Below are positions 1 to 9,538 of a DNA stretch of 64,000 nt, in pieces. The stretch is taken from positions 62,001-126,000 of the forward strand of contig NZ_JAJSSH010000001.1 of NCBI RefSeq assembly GCF_021403115.1, read 5' to 3'. The position numbers and the translations under genes were made by a program. A model generated the notes under the pieces. It made no database searches, was not told where the DNA came from, and saw only the letters and a list, made by a program, of their open reading frames with translations. This DNA is from Sphingobium sufflavum. GTDB taxonomy: Bacteria > Pseudomonadota > Alphaproteobacteria > Sphingomonadales > Sphingomonadaceae. Each line of letters begins with the position of its first letter. The stretch's first letter is position 1.

Positions 1-1
1 G

Positions 2-334
2 GACGCCCCCTTCATCGCCATCGCCATGCAGACGAGCGGCGAAGGGCAGGCGCGGGAGATCGCCTTTTCGCTGAACACCGGCGACCTGGTGCTGCTCGAC
101 GGCGATCATGCGCTGAGCGTGCGGCACGACGAAAATGGTCCCCGTCCCTATGTCGCGGTGCGCGGCGGGCTGGAGGCGCGGATCGGGCGCAACGTCTATT
201 ATGAGCTGGCCGCCATCGCGATAGAGGAAGGTGCGGGCGCAGAAGGTGCGAACGGGGAGGTGGGCGTGTGGAGCCATGGCCGTTTCTTCCCGCTGGGCGG
301 CGCGGAGGACGGGACCGGCGATGGCGCTGCGTGA
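2..334 (+). CDS. DUF1285 family protein, C-terminal part (5' end outside window)
   Basis: The reading frame is open from base 2 and ends at 334, so only the last 110 residues are present and the start lies upstream. The visible part contains NVYYELAAIA and a C-terminal GVWSHGRFFPLG segment, typical of the small two-domain DUF1285 proteins of alphaproteobacteria. Function is unknown; the family is often encoded next to a Nudix hydrolase and the CCA-adding enzyme, as here. The stop overlaps the start of the Nudix gene by 14 bases, indicating translational coupling in one operon. Family call is from recognition of the fragment. Confidence 0.75.
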   Translation, partial: DAPFIAIAMQTSGEGQAREIAFSLNTGDLVLLDGDHALSVRHDENGPRPYVAVRGGLEARIGRNVYYELAAIAIEEGAGAEGANGEVGVWSHGRFFPLGGAEDGTGDGAA

Positions 335-944
335 CCATATCGCGCGCATTCTGGAGGAAGGCCATGCGCGCGCCCATCCCGACATCGTCCTGGGCGCCTC
401 CCATGACGAGACGCCGGAGGGCGACCATCTGCCCTCCGCCGTCCTGATCGCCATCACCGACCGACCGGAACCGGGCCTGATCCTGACCCAAAGGTCGGAG
501 CAGTTGCGCAAGCATCCGGGACAGGTCGCCTTTCCCGGCGGGCGGGTCGACCCGGAGGATGCGGACGCGATCGCCGCCGCCCTGCGCGAGGCGAAGGAGG
601 AGATCGGGCTGCCCCCCGCGCTGGTCGACGTGATCGGCACGACCGACCCGTTTCGAACCCACACCGGCTATTCCATCATCCCGGTCGTGGCGGTGATCCC
701 GCCGGACGTGGATTTCGTGCCCGAACCGCGCGAGGTCGACGCGATCTTCGAGGTGCCGTTGGCCTATGCCCTCGACCCCACCCGCCGCAGCCTGATCTTC
801 ACCGAGTTCGAGGGGCGGATGCGCGATTATCATGAGATATTGTGGAAGGACCGGCGCATCTGGGGCGTGACGGCGGGGATGCTGGTCAACCTCTCCTATC
901 GGCTCGACCTCGATTCGCTTCGCGCCAGCGGGGCGGGACGGTGA
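321..944 (+). CDS. CoA pyrophosphatase, Nudix hydrolase (NudL-like)
   Basis: Nudix hydrolase of 207 residues, expected to cleave CoA or related nucleotide derivatives into 4'-phosphopantetheine and 3',5'-ADP in the cytoplasm. The Nudix box lies at about residues 73-96 (GGRVDPED followed by REAKEEIGL), and the preceding LRKHPGQVAFPGG segment is the signature of the NudL/CoAse subgroup. The ATG at 321 is preferred to an in-frame ATG at 231, because the latter lies deep inside the upstream gene and adds sequence with no family resemblance. It overlaps the upstream DUF1285 gene by 14 bases, and its TGA overlaps the GTG start of the downstream cca gene. Exact substrate is inferred from the family. 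Confidence 0.85.
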   Translation: MALRDHIARILEEGHARAHPDIVLGASHDETPEGDHLPSAVLIAITDRPEPGLILTQRSEQLRKHPGQVAFPGGRVDPEDADAIAAALREAKEEIGLPPALVDVIGTTDPFRTHTGYSIIPVVAVIPPDVDFVPEPREVDAIFEVPLAYALDPTRRSLIFTEFEGRMRDYHEILWKDRRIWGVTAGMLVNLSYRLDLDSLRASGAGR

Positions 945-2176
945 CGGACGCTGCTGCGCCCGATCCCCTGCCCGACCATGTCCCCGCCGGGGGCTGGCGC
1001 GACGACCCCGACCTGTTGCGGCTGGCCGCGGTGCTGGGCGGCGACGGGGAAGCACGGGTAGTCGGCGGGGCGGTGCGCGACCGGCTGCTGGAGCTGGCGG
1101 TCAAGGATGTGGACATCGCCACTGCGCATCGTCCGCAAGCTGTCATCGAGCGGCTGAAGGCGGCGGGGATCAAGGCGATTCCGACCGGCATCGCCCATGG
1201 CACCGTCACCGGAATATTGCCGCGCGGGCCAGTGGAGATCACCACGCTGCGCCATGATGTGACGACCGATGGGCGGCGCGCCACCGTCGCCTTTGCCAGC
1301 GACTGGCGGGAGGATGCGGCACGGCGCGACTTTACGATGAACGCACTCTACGCCGACCCGTCGACCGGCGCGCTGCATGATTATTTCGGCGGGCGGGCGG
1401 ACCTTGCCCTCGGACGGGTGCGATTCATCGGCGATGCGGCGACCCGGATCGACGAGGATCATCTGCGTATCCTGCGCTATTTCCGGTTCCTCGCCCGATT
1501 TGGCGTGGCCGATGCCGCGACGGAGGATTATGCCGCCTGCGTCGCCAAGGCGCCAACCCTGATGGCGCTGTCGCGTGAGCGGATCGCGGACGAAATGCTC
1601 AAGCTGCTCGGCACCGCAGACCCGGTGCCCGCGCTGCGCCTGATGGTCGAGGGCGGCATCTTCACATCCATCATCCCGGAAATCACCGGCGACGGGCCGA
1701 ATCGGGTCGCGGCGCTGATCGCGCGGGAGACCGCGATGGGCGAAGCGCCCGACGGCCTGCTGCGCCTCGTCGCGCTGTTGCCGGAGGATGGAGCGGTGGC
1801 GGAACGGGTCGCCGCCCGGCTGAAACTGTCCAACAAGGCGCGGGCGCGAATCGGCGCGGCGCTGGGCGAGGCGGTGACGGGGGATGCTCGGGCGCTGGCC
1901 TATCGGCTGGGCCATCGCGGCGCGCTGGACCGGATCGCGCTGGGGCGAGCCTTTGATCCACAGGAGGCGCCGATGCTGGCGGCATGGACCGCGCCGCGCC
2001 TGCCCGTCAGCGGCGGCGACCTGATCGCGCGAGGCATGACGGCGGGGCCGCAGGTCGCGCAGGCCCTGCGGGCACTGGAAGAGGAATGGATCGCGGCGGG
2101 CTATCCGGCGCGGGAGGAAACGCTGGCGCTGGCCGATTCGCTGCCGGGCCTGACGAGGGCGGGCGACGGGAATTGA
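941..2176 (+). CDS. cca: CCA tRNA nucleotidyltransferase
   Basis: Class II CCA-adding enzyme or poly(A) polymerase-like nucleotidyltransferase of 411 residues that builds or repairs the 3' CCA end of tRNAs. The N-terminal head shows VVGGAVRDRLL and the catalytic DVDIA carboxylate pair, followed by the family motif RRDFTMNALY; the rest is the helical tRNA-binding body. The start is taken as the GTG at 941, which overlaps the TGA of the Nudix gene (GTGA). An upstream ATG at 842 would bury 100 bases in the preceding gene and adds non-homologous residues. CCA versus poly(A) specificity cannot be told from sequence alone, but this genomic slot usually encodes the CCA enzyme. Confidence 0.9.
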   Translation: MTDAAAPDPLPDHVPAGGWRDDPDLLRLAAVLGGDGEARVVGGAVRDRLLELAVKDVDIATAHRPQAVIERLKAAGIKAIPTGIAHGTVTGILPRGPVEITTLRHDVTTDGRRATVAFASDWREDAARRDFTMNALYADPSTGALHDYFGGRADLALGRVRFIGDAATRIDEDHLRILRYFRFLARFGVADAATEDYAACVAKAPTLMALSRERIADEMLKLLGTADPVPALRLMVEGGIFTSIIPEITGDGPNRVAALIARETAMGEAPDGLLRLVALLPEDGAVAERVAARLKLSNKARARIGAALGEAVTGDARALAYRLGHRGALDRIALGRAFDPQEAPMLAAWTAPRLPVSGGDLIARGMTAGPQVAQALRALEEEWIAAGYPAREETLALADSLPGLTRAGDGN

Positions 2177-2207
2177 GAGATCGGCGGCCGGAGGAGCTGA
2201 GCGCGGA

Positions 2208-3944
2208 TCAGGTCGCGGGCTTGTAGCGGTCCCGCCAGAAGGCGAAGGCGTCGTCGGCCGACATGGGACGGGCATAATGATAGCCCTGCCCCCGGTCGCA
2301 ACCCAGATCGGCCAGCGCCTGCCCGACTTCCGCCGTCTCGATACCCTCTGCCACCGTCCGCATGCCCAGCGCACCGGCAAGGCTGAGGATGGCGCGGACG
2401 ATCGCGACCTTGTCGCCATCGTCGACCATGCCGTTCACGAAGCTGCGGTCGATCTTGAGCACGTCGATGGGCAGCATCTGGAGATTGGCGAGGTTGGAGA
2501 AGCCGGTGCCGAAATCGTCCATCGCGATGGTCAGGTCCATCGCCTTGAGCGCGTTCAACAGGCGGCGCGTCTTGTCGATGTCGGTGACAAGGGCGCTTTC
2601 GGTGACTTCCACCGTGACCCGCGCGCCATCGACGCCCGACGCCAGCAATGCCTCGCGCACCGCATCGGCCACATCGTCGCGCGCGATCTGCACCGGCGAG
2701 ACGTTGACGTTGAGGGTGAGCGGCACGCGCCCCCCGAATTGCCTGTCCCAATGGGCCAGATGCTCCGCCGCCTTGCGTAGCGCCCAGCGGCCGAGCGGCA
2801 GGATCAGGCCCGACTCCTCCGCCACCGGGATGAATTTCACGGGCGAGACAAAGCCCAGCTCCGCATCGTTCCAGCGGGCCAGCGCCTCGAACCCCACGAC
2901 CTCCCCGGTCGCCAGCGAGACGAACGGCTGGAAATCGAGGTGCAGCGCATCCTGCGCCAGCGCGTCGCGCAGGCGGCTTTCGAGGTTGAACCGCTCCTGC
3001 GCTTCGATCAGCGTGCTGGGCCGGTAAACCTCGAACGCGCCGCTTTGCTTGGAGCGTTTGACGGCGGCCTGCGCGCGACGGAACAGCTCCTCGGCGTCAT
3101 CCTCGTCCCCATTGGCGAGGGCGCACCCGACAGCGGCCTCCACATTGATGAGATAGGAGGAGATGCGAATCGGGGTGGCCAGCGCGGCGCGGACGCGATT
3201 GGCGATTTGCAGCACATCGTCCATGCCGGACACGTCGGTCGAGTGGATGGCGAATTCATTGCCGCCGACGCGGCCCAGCACGTCACCCGCGCGCAGGATC
3301 GACTTGATGCGGCGCGCGACGGTGATGATGATCTCGTCGCCCGCGATGGAACCGAGCGATTCGTTGATACGGCTGAAGCGGACCAGATCGACCGTGATGA
3401 TCGCATGGCCGACCTGCGGCCGCGCGTCGCGCGTCTCGACCTCCTCCAGGAAACCGGCGCGGTTGGGCAGCGCGGTTAGCATGTCGGTCAGCAGTTCGCG
3501 GCGCAGCACCTTCTCGATCCGGCTGGCGTCCGATCGGTCGATGGCGGTAAATAGGGCCAGCGGGCCGGACCCGCCGGGCAGGACGATTCGCGCCACCGAC
3601 GCGCTATAGGTGCGGGGACCGAGCGCGCTGCCATAGTCTAGGTCGAACTGGAGCGCATCCTCCTGCCCCATGGCGACAGCATGGATGCGCGGAATCCAGC
3701 CCGCCCGCTGCGCTTCGTCCCCCGGCGAGGGTTCGGCGTTGCGGTCCAGCAGGAACTGATCGAAGCGGCAGTTGGTGGCGATGAACTCCACCGAGTCGCC
3801 GCAGGGCCGGAGGACGGCGGCGGGGTGAAGAATCGCATCGACCATCGAGCGCATGCCCGCAATGTCATGCAGATCCAGAGCGGAATCAGCATGGCGCAAC
3901 GGAGCCTTAGGGCTTTGTTTGAGGCGCGCAGCACGAGCGGTCAT
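2208..3944 (-). CDS. PAS-like/GGDEF/EAL cyclic-di-GMP signalling protein with degenerate GGDEF
   Basis: Soluble 578-residue protein with no membrane segment. Residues about 30-145 look like a PAS-type sensory region, 150-310 form a GGDEF domain and 325-575 an EAL phosphodiesterase domain. The cyclase signature reads GGNEF (227-231), so diguanylate cyclase activity is doubtful. The RAGD inhibitory-site motif (218-221), five residues upstream, is intact. The EAL domain keeps EAL at 353-355 and DDFGTG, so c-di-GMP hydrolysis is plausible, with the GGDEF half acting as a GTP or c-di-GMP sensor. It lies downstream of parC on the same strand, with its own 115-base A+T-richer leader. Confidence 0.88.
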   Translation of the reverse strand: MTARAARLKQSPKAPLRHADSALDLHDIAGMRSMVDAILHPAAVLRPCGDSVEFIATNCRFDQFLLDRNAEPSPGDEAQRAGWIPRIHAVAMGQEDALQFDLDYGSALGPRTYSASVARIVLPGGSGPLALFTAIDRSDASRIEKVLRRELLTDMLTALPNRAGFLEEVETRDARPQVGHAIITVDLVRFSRINESLGSIAGDEIIITVARRIKSILRAGDVLGRVGGNEFAIHSTDVSGMDDVLQIANRVRAALATPIRISSYLINVEAAVGCALANGDEDDAEELFRRAQAAVKRSKQSGAFEVYRPSTLIEAQERFNLESRLRDALAQDALHLDFQPFVSLATGEVVGFEALARWNDAELGFVSPVKFIPVAEESGLILPLGRWALRKAAEHLAHWDRQFGGRVPLTLNVNVSPVQIARDDVADAVREALLASGVDGARVTVEVTESALVTDIDKTRRLLNALKAMDLTIAMDDFGTGFSNLANLQMLPIDVLKIDRSFVNGMVDDGDKVAIVRAILSLAGALGMRTVAEGIETAEVGQALADLGCDRGQGYHYARPMSADDAFAFWRDRYKPAT

Positions 3945-4013
3945 GAATCATGGCATAGCCAATGGATAGTAAATGAACGCTAAATCATGCGGCAATTCGC
4001 AATGTTTTCTATG

Positions 4014-4038
4014 ATTTAAACCAGGTTAGGCTGCCTGG
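4014..4038 (-). terminator. Probable Rho-independent terminator after parC
   Basis: On the minus strand an inverted repeat CCAGG/CCTGG with an eight-base loop is followed by TTTAAAT, about 20 bases past the parC stop. The stem is short, so this is a moderate call. It would separate parC from the downstream GGDEF-EAL gene. Confidence 0.45.
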
Positions 4039-4059
4039 CGCCCGATCATTAGAGTCGGC

Positions 4060-6384
4060 TCACCCAAAACGATTGTCCCGGCGGAAACCCTGTGGCGGCA
4101 TCCGGCCGGATGCGCCCCGCGCCGCGCGCCACGGCAACAGATCGACTTCGGTCCGCGTCCGCCCCGTCTCGCCGCCCATCGCCCAGCTCAATCCGTCCGC
4201 CAGGACAAAAGTGGTCGCGTCGGACAGGCCGCCGTCGCGATACCGCTGGAGCTGAACCCCCTGCCCCCGCGCCATGACCGGCATTTCGGCCAGCGCAAAG
4301 ACCACCAGCTTGCGGTTGTTGCCGATCACGGCAACGCTGTCCGCCCCCGGTTCGATGACGCGAATCACGGCCAGCGAGGAGCCGGGGCGCAGGTTGACCA
4401 CCTGCCGCCCCTTGCGCGTTTCCGCGATCACATCGTCGATCTGCGCCACGAAACCGCGCCCGTCGCTGGACGCGAGGAGGAGGCGACCACCGGGGCGAGC
4501 GACCATCAGCGCCTTCACCTGCGTCTCGTTCGCCATGTCGATCATCAGCCGCACAGGCTCGCCAAAGCCGCGCCCGCCGGGCAACTTGTCCGCGCCCAGC
4601 GTAAAGAAGCGGCCGTCGGACGCGATGAGGAGCAGCTTGTCCGTCGTCTGGGTGTGGAAGGCAAAGGCGGGGCCGTCACCCTCCTTGAACTTCGCCGCTT
4701 CGGTGGCGGACAGGTCGACATGCCCCTTCATCGCGCGAATCCAGCCGCGTTGGGACAGGATGACGGTGATCGGTTCGCGCTCGATCATCGCCTCCAGCGG
4801 GATCTCACGAGCGGGACCGGCTTCCTCGATGGCAGTACGGCGCGCGCCGATGCCCGATTCGGGGGCGTACCGCTTGCGGATCGCACCCAGATCCTTCTTG
4901 AGCCGGGTACGCTGGCGGCCGGGATTGTCGATGAGCTTGTTCAGCTCCTCGCGCTCCTTGAGCAGTTCGTCATGCTCGCGGCGCAGCTCCATCTCCTCCA
5001 GCTTGCGCAGGGAGCGCAGGCGCATGTTGAGGATCGCTTCGGCCTGCCGGTCGGTGAGGCTGAACTCCGCCATCATCACCTGCTTCGGCTCGTCCTCGGT
5101 GCGGATGATCTCGATCACCCGGTCGAGGTTGAGGAAGGCGATGATATAGCCTTCGAGCAGTTCCAGCCGGTCGGCGATCTTTTCCAGCCGGTAGCGGGAG
5201 CGGCGCAGCAGCACCTCTATCTGGTGGCGCAGCCATTCGGTGAGAACGGTTCGCAGGCCCATCACGCGCGGGGTGCGCGTCGCGTCCAGCACGTTGAGGT
5301 TGAGCGGGAAGCGGGTTTCGAGGTCGGTCAGGCGAAACAGGCTGTCCATCAACACGTCGGGATCGACGGTGCGGCTGCGCGGTTCCAGCACCAGCCGGAT
5401 CTCCGCATCCGATTCGTCGCGCACATCGGCCAGGATCGGCAGCTTCTTGTCGGTGATGAGCGTCGCGATCTGCTCGATCAGCTTCGACTTCTGCACATGA
5501 TAGGGGATTTCGGTGACGACAAGCTGCCAGGTGCCGTTGGCGAGCTTCTCCGGCACCACCACCCATTTGCCGTCGACCTCCTTGCCCGCGAAGCGCGCGC
5601 GCAGGCGGAAGGAGCCGCGCCCGGTGGCATAGGCGTTGGCGATTACATGCGGGCCATCGACGAGGATACCGCCGGTCGGGAAGTCCGGGCCGCGCACGAC
5701 CTGCATCAGCGCCGCATCGTCCGATTCGGGTGCGTCGATCAACAGCATGGCGGCGTCGATGATCTCCGCCACATTATGCGGCGGGATGCTGGTCGCCATG
5801 CCCACCGCGATGCCGCTGGCGCCATTGGCGAGGAGATTGGGAAACAGGCCGGGGAACACCTCCGGCTCTTCCTCCTCCCCATTATAGGTGGGGCGGAAAT
5901 CGACCGTCCCCTCGTCCAGACCGGCCATCAGGTCGGCGGCGGGCTGGGTCAACCGCGCCTCGGTATAGCGCATGGCCGCGGCATTATCGCCGTCGATATT
6001 GCCGAAATTGCCCTGACCCTGGACCAGAGGCGTGCGGAGCGAGAACTCCTGCGCGAGGCGGACCATCGCGTCATAGACGGAGGTGTCGCCATGTGGATGA
6101 TATTTGCCGATGACATCGCCGACCACGCGGGCGCATTTCTTGTAGCCGGTGCCGTTGCGCGCCGGATTGGCGACGAGGATGTCGGGATTCGCCCCGCTCG
6201 GCTCCAGCTTCAGCAACCGCATCGCCCAGAGCAGGCGTCGGTGCACCGGCTTCAGCCCGTCGCGCAGATCGGGCAGCGAACGTGCCGTGATCGTCGACAG
6301 GGCGTAAACCAGATAGCGTTCGGAAAGCGCCTCATCAAAGGGATGATCCTTGATGGCGTCGAAGGGATCGCGGAAATCGGACAT
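4060..6384 (-). CDS. parC: DNA topoisomerase IV subunit A
   Basis: Breakage-reunion subunit of topoisomerase IV (774 residues), which decatenates daughter chromosomes with ParE. The N-terminus ([17 protein letters not shown]) and [17 protein letters not shown] are typical of ParC. The quinolone-determining region reads [12 protein letters not shown], with T and D at the positions of E. coli S80 and E84. The tyrosine in AMRYTEARL is the DNA-linking residue. The C-terminal third has the repeated blades of the ParC pinwheel. The ATG at 6384 (MSDF) is chosen; an in-frame ATG nine bases upstream at 6393 is possible. No parE is in the window. Confidence 0.93.
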   Translation of the reverse strand: MSDFRDPFDAIKDHPFDEALSERYLVYALSTITARSLPDLRDGLKPVHRRLLWAMRLLKLEPSGANPDILVANPARNGTGYKKCARVVGDVIGKYHPHGDTSVYDAMVRLAQEFSLRTPLVQGQGNFGNIDGDNAAAMRYTEARLTQPAADLMAGLDEGTVDFRPTYNGEEEEPEVFPGLFPNLLANGASGIAVGMATSIPPHNVAEIIDAAMLLIDAPESDDAALMQVVRGPDFPTGGILVDGPHVIANAYATGRGSFRLRARFAGKEVDGKWVVVPEKLANGTWQLVVTEIPYHVQKSKLIEQIATLITDKKLPILADVRDESDAEIRLVLEPRSRTVDPDVLMDSLFRLTDLETRFPLNLNVLDATRTPRVMGLRTVLTEWLRHQIEVLLRRSRYRLEKIADRLELLEGYIIAFLNLDRVIEIIRTEDEPKQVMMAEFSLTDRQAEAILNMRLRSLRKLEEMELRREHDELLKEREELNKLIDNPGRQRTRLKKDLGAIRKRYAPESGIGARRTAIEEAGPAREIPLEAMIEREPITVILSQRGWIRAMKGHVDLSATEAAKFKEGDGPAFAFHTQTTDKLLLIASDGRFFTLGADKLPGGRGFGEPVRLMIDMANETQVKALMVARPGGRLLLASSDGRGFVAQIDDVIAETRKGRQVVNLRPGSSLAVIRVIEPGADSVAVIGNNRKLVVFALAEMPVMARGQGVQLQRYRDGGLSDATTFVLADGLSWAMGGETGRTRTEVDLLPWRAARGASGRMPPQGFRRDNRFG

Positions 6385-6649
6385 GCGCGGCATCGAATAT
6401 CAGCCGCCTGCCCCGTTGAACAGGGTGTCGCGCAGGAGAGGGTGGTTCCATCGCGATAATGCGGTTCGGCGCACGCCGCTGGCGGCCCGGCGCAATGCCG
6501 GTACGCGCCCGTACCGTTCCCCTTGTATTGCCGTGCCGCCCGGAAGAACGGAAAATTAACCATGATCGGCCAGACTGTCGGCCATTGGGATGGAGCGGAT
6601 GGGGGTCCGCGCCGAACCCGTCATGGCCGTTTTGAGGGTGGGTGAACCA

Positions 6650-6853
6650 ATGCTGCAATTCGCTATCGTTATTTATGGGCTGCTCCTGAGCTTCGTTCTG
6701 TCGTCCGCATCGCGCAACAAGCGCGAGGGCCGGGCGCACGCGCGGTCGCTGGTCTATGTCGGCTATATCCTGTGCGGCCTGTCCGCCGGCGCGGCCGTGG
6801 GCCTGCCGCTGGTCGCCAGCATGGGCGTCGATCTGGTCGCGCTGACCGCCTGA
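6650..6853 (+). CDS. Small membrane protein of unknown function
   Basis: Predicted 67-residue protein with two hydrophobic segments: residues about 2-17 (LQFAIVIYGLLLSFVLSS) and 29-62. A basic loop rich in Arg and Lys lies between them, suggesting a hairpin in the inner membrane. An in-frame ATG at 6590 would give 87 residues, but the added N-terminus is poor; the ATG at 6650 is preceded by GGGTGGGTGA. It sits alone between the divergent parC and hemB. I do not recognise the family. Confidence 0.55.
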   Translation: MLQFAIVIYGLLLSFVLSSASRNKREGRAHARSLVYVGYILCGLSAGAAVGLPLVASMGVDLVALTA

Positions 6854-6926
6854 TCCGCCCGCTGAGGCATTTCGTCCAGCCACAAGCCAATTGATCCCGG
6901 ACCCCGGCGGGCTTATCTCGCCGGGC

Positions 6927-7928
6927 ATGAGCTTTACCCCTGCCGCCTATCCGGCGATCCGCCTGCGACGCACCCGCGCCTCCACCTGGAGCCGCGCGAT
7001 GCACGCCGAACACCGCCTCTCCCCCGCCGACCTGATCTGGCCGCTGTTCGTGACCGAGGGGAAGCAGGTGGAAGAACCGATCAAGTCCCTGCCCGGCGTG
7101 TCGCGCTGGTCCGTCGACCGGATCGTGGAGCGCGCGCGCGAAGGGGTGGACGCGGGCATCCCCTGCCTCGCCCTCTTCCCCAACACCCAGCCCGACCGGC
7201 GCAGTGACGATGGCGTCGAGGCGCTGAACCCCGACAATCTGATGTGCCGGGCGATTCGCGCGATCAAGGATGCGGGGCTGGACGTGGGTCTGCTGACCGA
7301 TGTGGCGCTCGATCCCTATACCGCCCATGGGCAGGACGGGCTGATCGACGAGGCCGGCTATGTCGTCAATGACGCGACCGTGGACGCGCTGGTCGGGCAG
7401 GCGCTGAACCAGGCGGCGGCGGGCGCGGACATCATCGCCCCGTCCGATATGATGGACGGCCGCATCGGTGCGATTCGCGAGGCGCTGGAGCAGGAGGGCC
7501 ATGCCAACGTGCAGATCATGGCCTATGCCGCCAAATATGCCTCCGCCTTCTATGGCCCGTTCCGCGATGCGGTGGGCAGCGGCGGCCTGCTGAAGGGCAA
7601 CAAGAAAAGCTATCAGATGGACCCGGCCAATATGGGCGAAGCGCTGCGCGAGGTCGCTCTGGACATTGCCGAGGGCGCGGACAGCGTGATGGTGAAGCCC
7701 GGCCTGCCCTATCTGGACGTGGTGGCGCGGGTGAAGGACAGCTTCAACATCCCCGTCTTCGCCTATCAGGTGTCAGGCGAATATGCGATGATCGAGGCCG
7801 CCGTCGCCGTGGGCGCGGGGGAGCGGGAGGCGCTGGTGCTGGAGACGCTGATGAGCTTCAAGCGGGCGGGCTGCACCGGCGTGCTGACCTATCATGCGCT
7901 GGATGCGGCGCGCCTGATGGCGCGGTGA
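6927..7928 (+). CDS. hemB: Delta-aminolevulinic acid dehydratase (porphobilinogen synthase)
   Basis: Condenses two 5-aminolevulinate molecules to porphobilinogen in haem synthesis (333 residues, full length). Seen: the Schiff-base lysine region SVMVKPGLPYLD, the second lysine in YAAKYASAFYGPF, and the metal-site segment DVALDPYTAHGQDG. In the last, the zinc-binding cysteines are replaced by Asp and Ala, so this is the magnesium-type, zinc-independent form. The ATG at 6927 (MSFTPAAYP) is preferred over one at 6891. Its TGA overlaps the GTG start of the next gene. Confidence 0.95.
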   Translation: MSFTPAAYPAIRLRRTRASTWSRAMHAEHRLSPADLIWPLFVTEGKQVEEPIKSLPGVSRWSVDRIVERAREGVDAGIPCLALFPNTQPDRRSDDGVEALNPDNLMCRAIRAIKDAGLDVGLLTDVALDPYTAHGQDGLIDEAGYVVNDATVDALVGQALNQAAAGADIIAPSDMMDGRIGAIREALEQEGHANVQIMAYAAKYASAFYGPFRDAVGSGGLLKGNKKSYQMDPANMGEALREVALDIAEGADSVMVKPGLPYLDVVARVKDSFNIPVFAYQVSGEYAMIEAAVAVGAGEREALVLETLMSFKRAGCTGVLTYHALDAARLMAR

Positions 7929-8470
7929 CTTTTACAACTGTTACAACCGAAAGGCTGATCCTGCGCTGGTGGCGGCCGGAGGACAAGGCGGACTGGTTTC
8001 GCCTGTCCGGCGACCCGCGCGTCATGGCCACGCTCGGCCCCGTGTTGGATCGAGCGCAGTCCGACGCGATGGTCGACCTGATGGTCGGCTATCGCCAGAC
8101 GCATCGCTTCATCTTCTGGGCCATGGAGCGGCGGGCGGATGGCCGGGTCATCGGCTTTTGCGGCCTGAAGCCCGGCGCGGAGGGCACACCCATCGAGGGG
8201 CAGGTTGAGATCGGCTGGCGGCTGGACGCCGACCTGTGGGGACAGGGCTATGCCCGCGAGGCGGCGGAGGCCAGCCTCGACTGGGGCTGGCGCACGCTGG
8301 GCGTGGACAGCATCTGGGCGATCACCGCCCGATCCAACAGCCGAAGCTGGGGCCTAATGGAAAGGCTTGGCATGGGCCGCCGGGAGGACCATGATTTCGA
8401 TCATCCGGCGGTGGCCGATGGCGACCCGCTGAAACCCCATGTCACCTATGCGATCGGACGCCCCGCATGA
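7925..8470 (+). CDS. GNAT family N-acetyltransferase (RimJ/RimL-like)
   Basis: 181-residue GNAT of the type-3 (RimJ/RimL) group. It opens TTERLILRWW, has the EIGWRLDADLWGQGYA acetyl-CoA-binding segment (about residues 94-110) and ends with a motif-B region containing ARSNSRSWGLMERLGM. Substrate unknown: it could acetylate a protein N-terminus or a small molecule. The start is GTG at 7925, overlapping the hemB stop by four bases; the stop overlaps the ATG of the following carbonic anhydrase gene. The three genes therefore form one tightly coupled operon. Confidence 0.85.
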   Translation: MTFTTVTTERLILRWWRPEDKADWFRLSGDPRVMATLGPVLDRAQSDAMVDLMVGYRQTHRFIFWAMERRADGRVIGFCGLKPGAEGTPIEGQVEIGWRLDADLWGQGYAREAAEASLDWGWRTLGVDSIWAITARSNSRSWGLMERLGMGRREDHDFDHPAVADGDPLKPHVTYAIGRPA

Positions 8471-9036
8471 CCGGACCCACCATCCTGCCCATCAACGGCA
8501 AATATCCGCGAATCCATGACAGCGCCTTCATCGCGGCGGGCGTGGTGATCGTTGGCGACGTGGAGATCGGGCCGGAGGCCAGCGTCTGGTACAATTGCGT
8601 GATCCGCGCCGACATCAACCATATCCGCATCGGCGCGCGGTCCAACATCCAGGACGGCACCGTCATCCATTGCGACAGCCCCAAGCCGGGCAATCCCGAC
8701 GGGCACCCCACGATCATTGGCGAAGACGTGCTGATCGGCCATCTCGCCATGGTGCATGGCTGCATCCTGCACCCGCGCGCCTTCGTCGGGCTGGGCGCGA
8801 TCGTGATGGACGGGTGTGAGATCGAAGCGGACGCTATGCTGGCGGCGGGAGCGATGCTCACCCCCGGCAAGCGCCTGCCCTCCGGCCAGCTCTGGCAGGG
8901 CCGCCCCGCCAAATATGCGCGCGACCTGAGCGAGGCCGACATTGCGGGCATGAAAGCGGGCGTCGCGGGCTATGTCATCAACGCGGCGATGCACAAGGCC
9001 GCCGCACAGGACGCGATCAGGGCCGCGTCAGCCTGA
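8467..9036 (+). CDS. Gamma-class carbonic anhydrase-like hexapeptide-repeat protein
   Basis: 189-residue left-handed beta-helix protein of the gamma-carbonic anhydrase/YrdA family. Imperfect hexapeptide repeats run from VVIVGDVEIG to the middle of the protein. Three histidines in the expected places (INHIRIG, GHLAMVHGC) could bind Zn or Fe. Many family members have no proven anhydrase activity, so CO2 hydration is inferred. ATGA overlap with the upstream GNAT; the 3' end overlaps the convergent downstream gene by 20 bases. Confidence 0.87.
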   Translation: MTGPTILPINGKYPRIHDSAFIAAGVVIVGDVEIGPEASVWYNCVIRADINHIRIGARSNIQDGTVIHCDSPKPGNPDGHPTIIGEDVLIGHLAMVHGCILHPRAFVGLGAIVMDGCEIEADAMLAAGAMLTPGKRLPSGQLWQGRPAKYARDLSEADIAGMKAGVAGYVINAAMHKAAAQDAIRAASA

Positions 9037-9538
9037 ACCGCAGCGAATCCAGCCGGTCGTTCTGCCGGTCGACCATAGCGAGGACGGGCGCGCGATACCC
9101 CTCCACGGCGGACACGTCGCGGCCCCCGTTGAGCTGCTCCACATAGATGCTGTCCATGCCCGCCAGCGCGCTGACGCTGTCGAATCGGCTGGCGTCGAGC
9201 GCGCTGAGCGCCTGCTGCGCGAGAATCCAGGCTTCGCTGGAGACGGACGCCGTGCCCGCCGCCGCCGCAACGGCCCGGTCCGACTGGGCCACGTCGCGGT
9301 CGAAGGCGCTGCCGCCCGCCGTCGCCTGCGTCGAGAGTCGACCCAGTTCGGCCAGCACCGCGGCATCGAGCGGCCTGGGCGCGACCACCTGTTCCGCCGC
9401 CTTCGCCAGTTCCGCATCGCGGTCCCGGCTTTCCACCGGACGGCGCGAGAGGGAGGGATAGGTGCGTTGCTGGGCGTGGGCCGATTCGACGGACCCGAAC
9501 CACAGGAGCGCAAGGAGGGCGGTGAGACGACGTAGCAT
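9017..9538 (-). CDS. Secreted protein of unknown function
   Basis: 173 residues with a clear signal peptide (MLRRLTALLALLWFGSVESA, likely cleavage AHA|QQ), so periplasmic or exported. The mature part is rich in Ala, Ser and Asp, with helical segments such as LDAAVLAELGRLSTQA and no recognisable domain. The ATG at 9538 is chosen because it gives the signal peptide; an ATG at 9664 adds 42 Arg/Pro-rich residues. Convergent with the carbonic anhydrase-like gene. Probably restricted to sphingomonads. Confidence 0.6.
   Translation of the reverse strand: MLRRLTALLALLWFGSVESAHAQQRTYPSLSRRPVESRDRDAELAKAAEQVVAPRPLDAAVLAELGRLSTQATAGGSAFDRDVAQSDRAVAAAAGTASVSSEAWILAQQALSALDASRFDSVSALAGMDSIYVEQLNGGRDVSAVEGYRAPVLAMVDRQNDRLDSLRFRLTRP

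Noticed and set aside
2362-3609. Long plus-strand frames opposite the GGDEF-EAL gene
   Set aside because: Antisense shadows of a GC-rich gene with Ser/Arg-rich composition and no family resemblance.
4654-6459. 601-codon plus-strand frame opposite parC
   Set aside because: Antisense shadow; parC on the minus strand is unmistakable across the whole interval.
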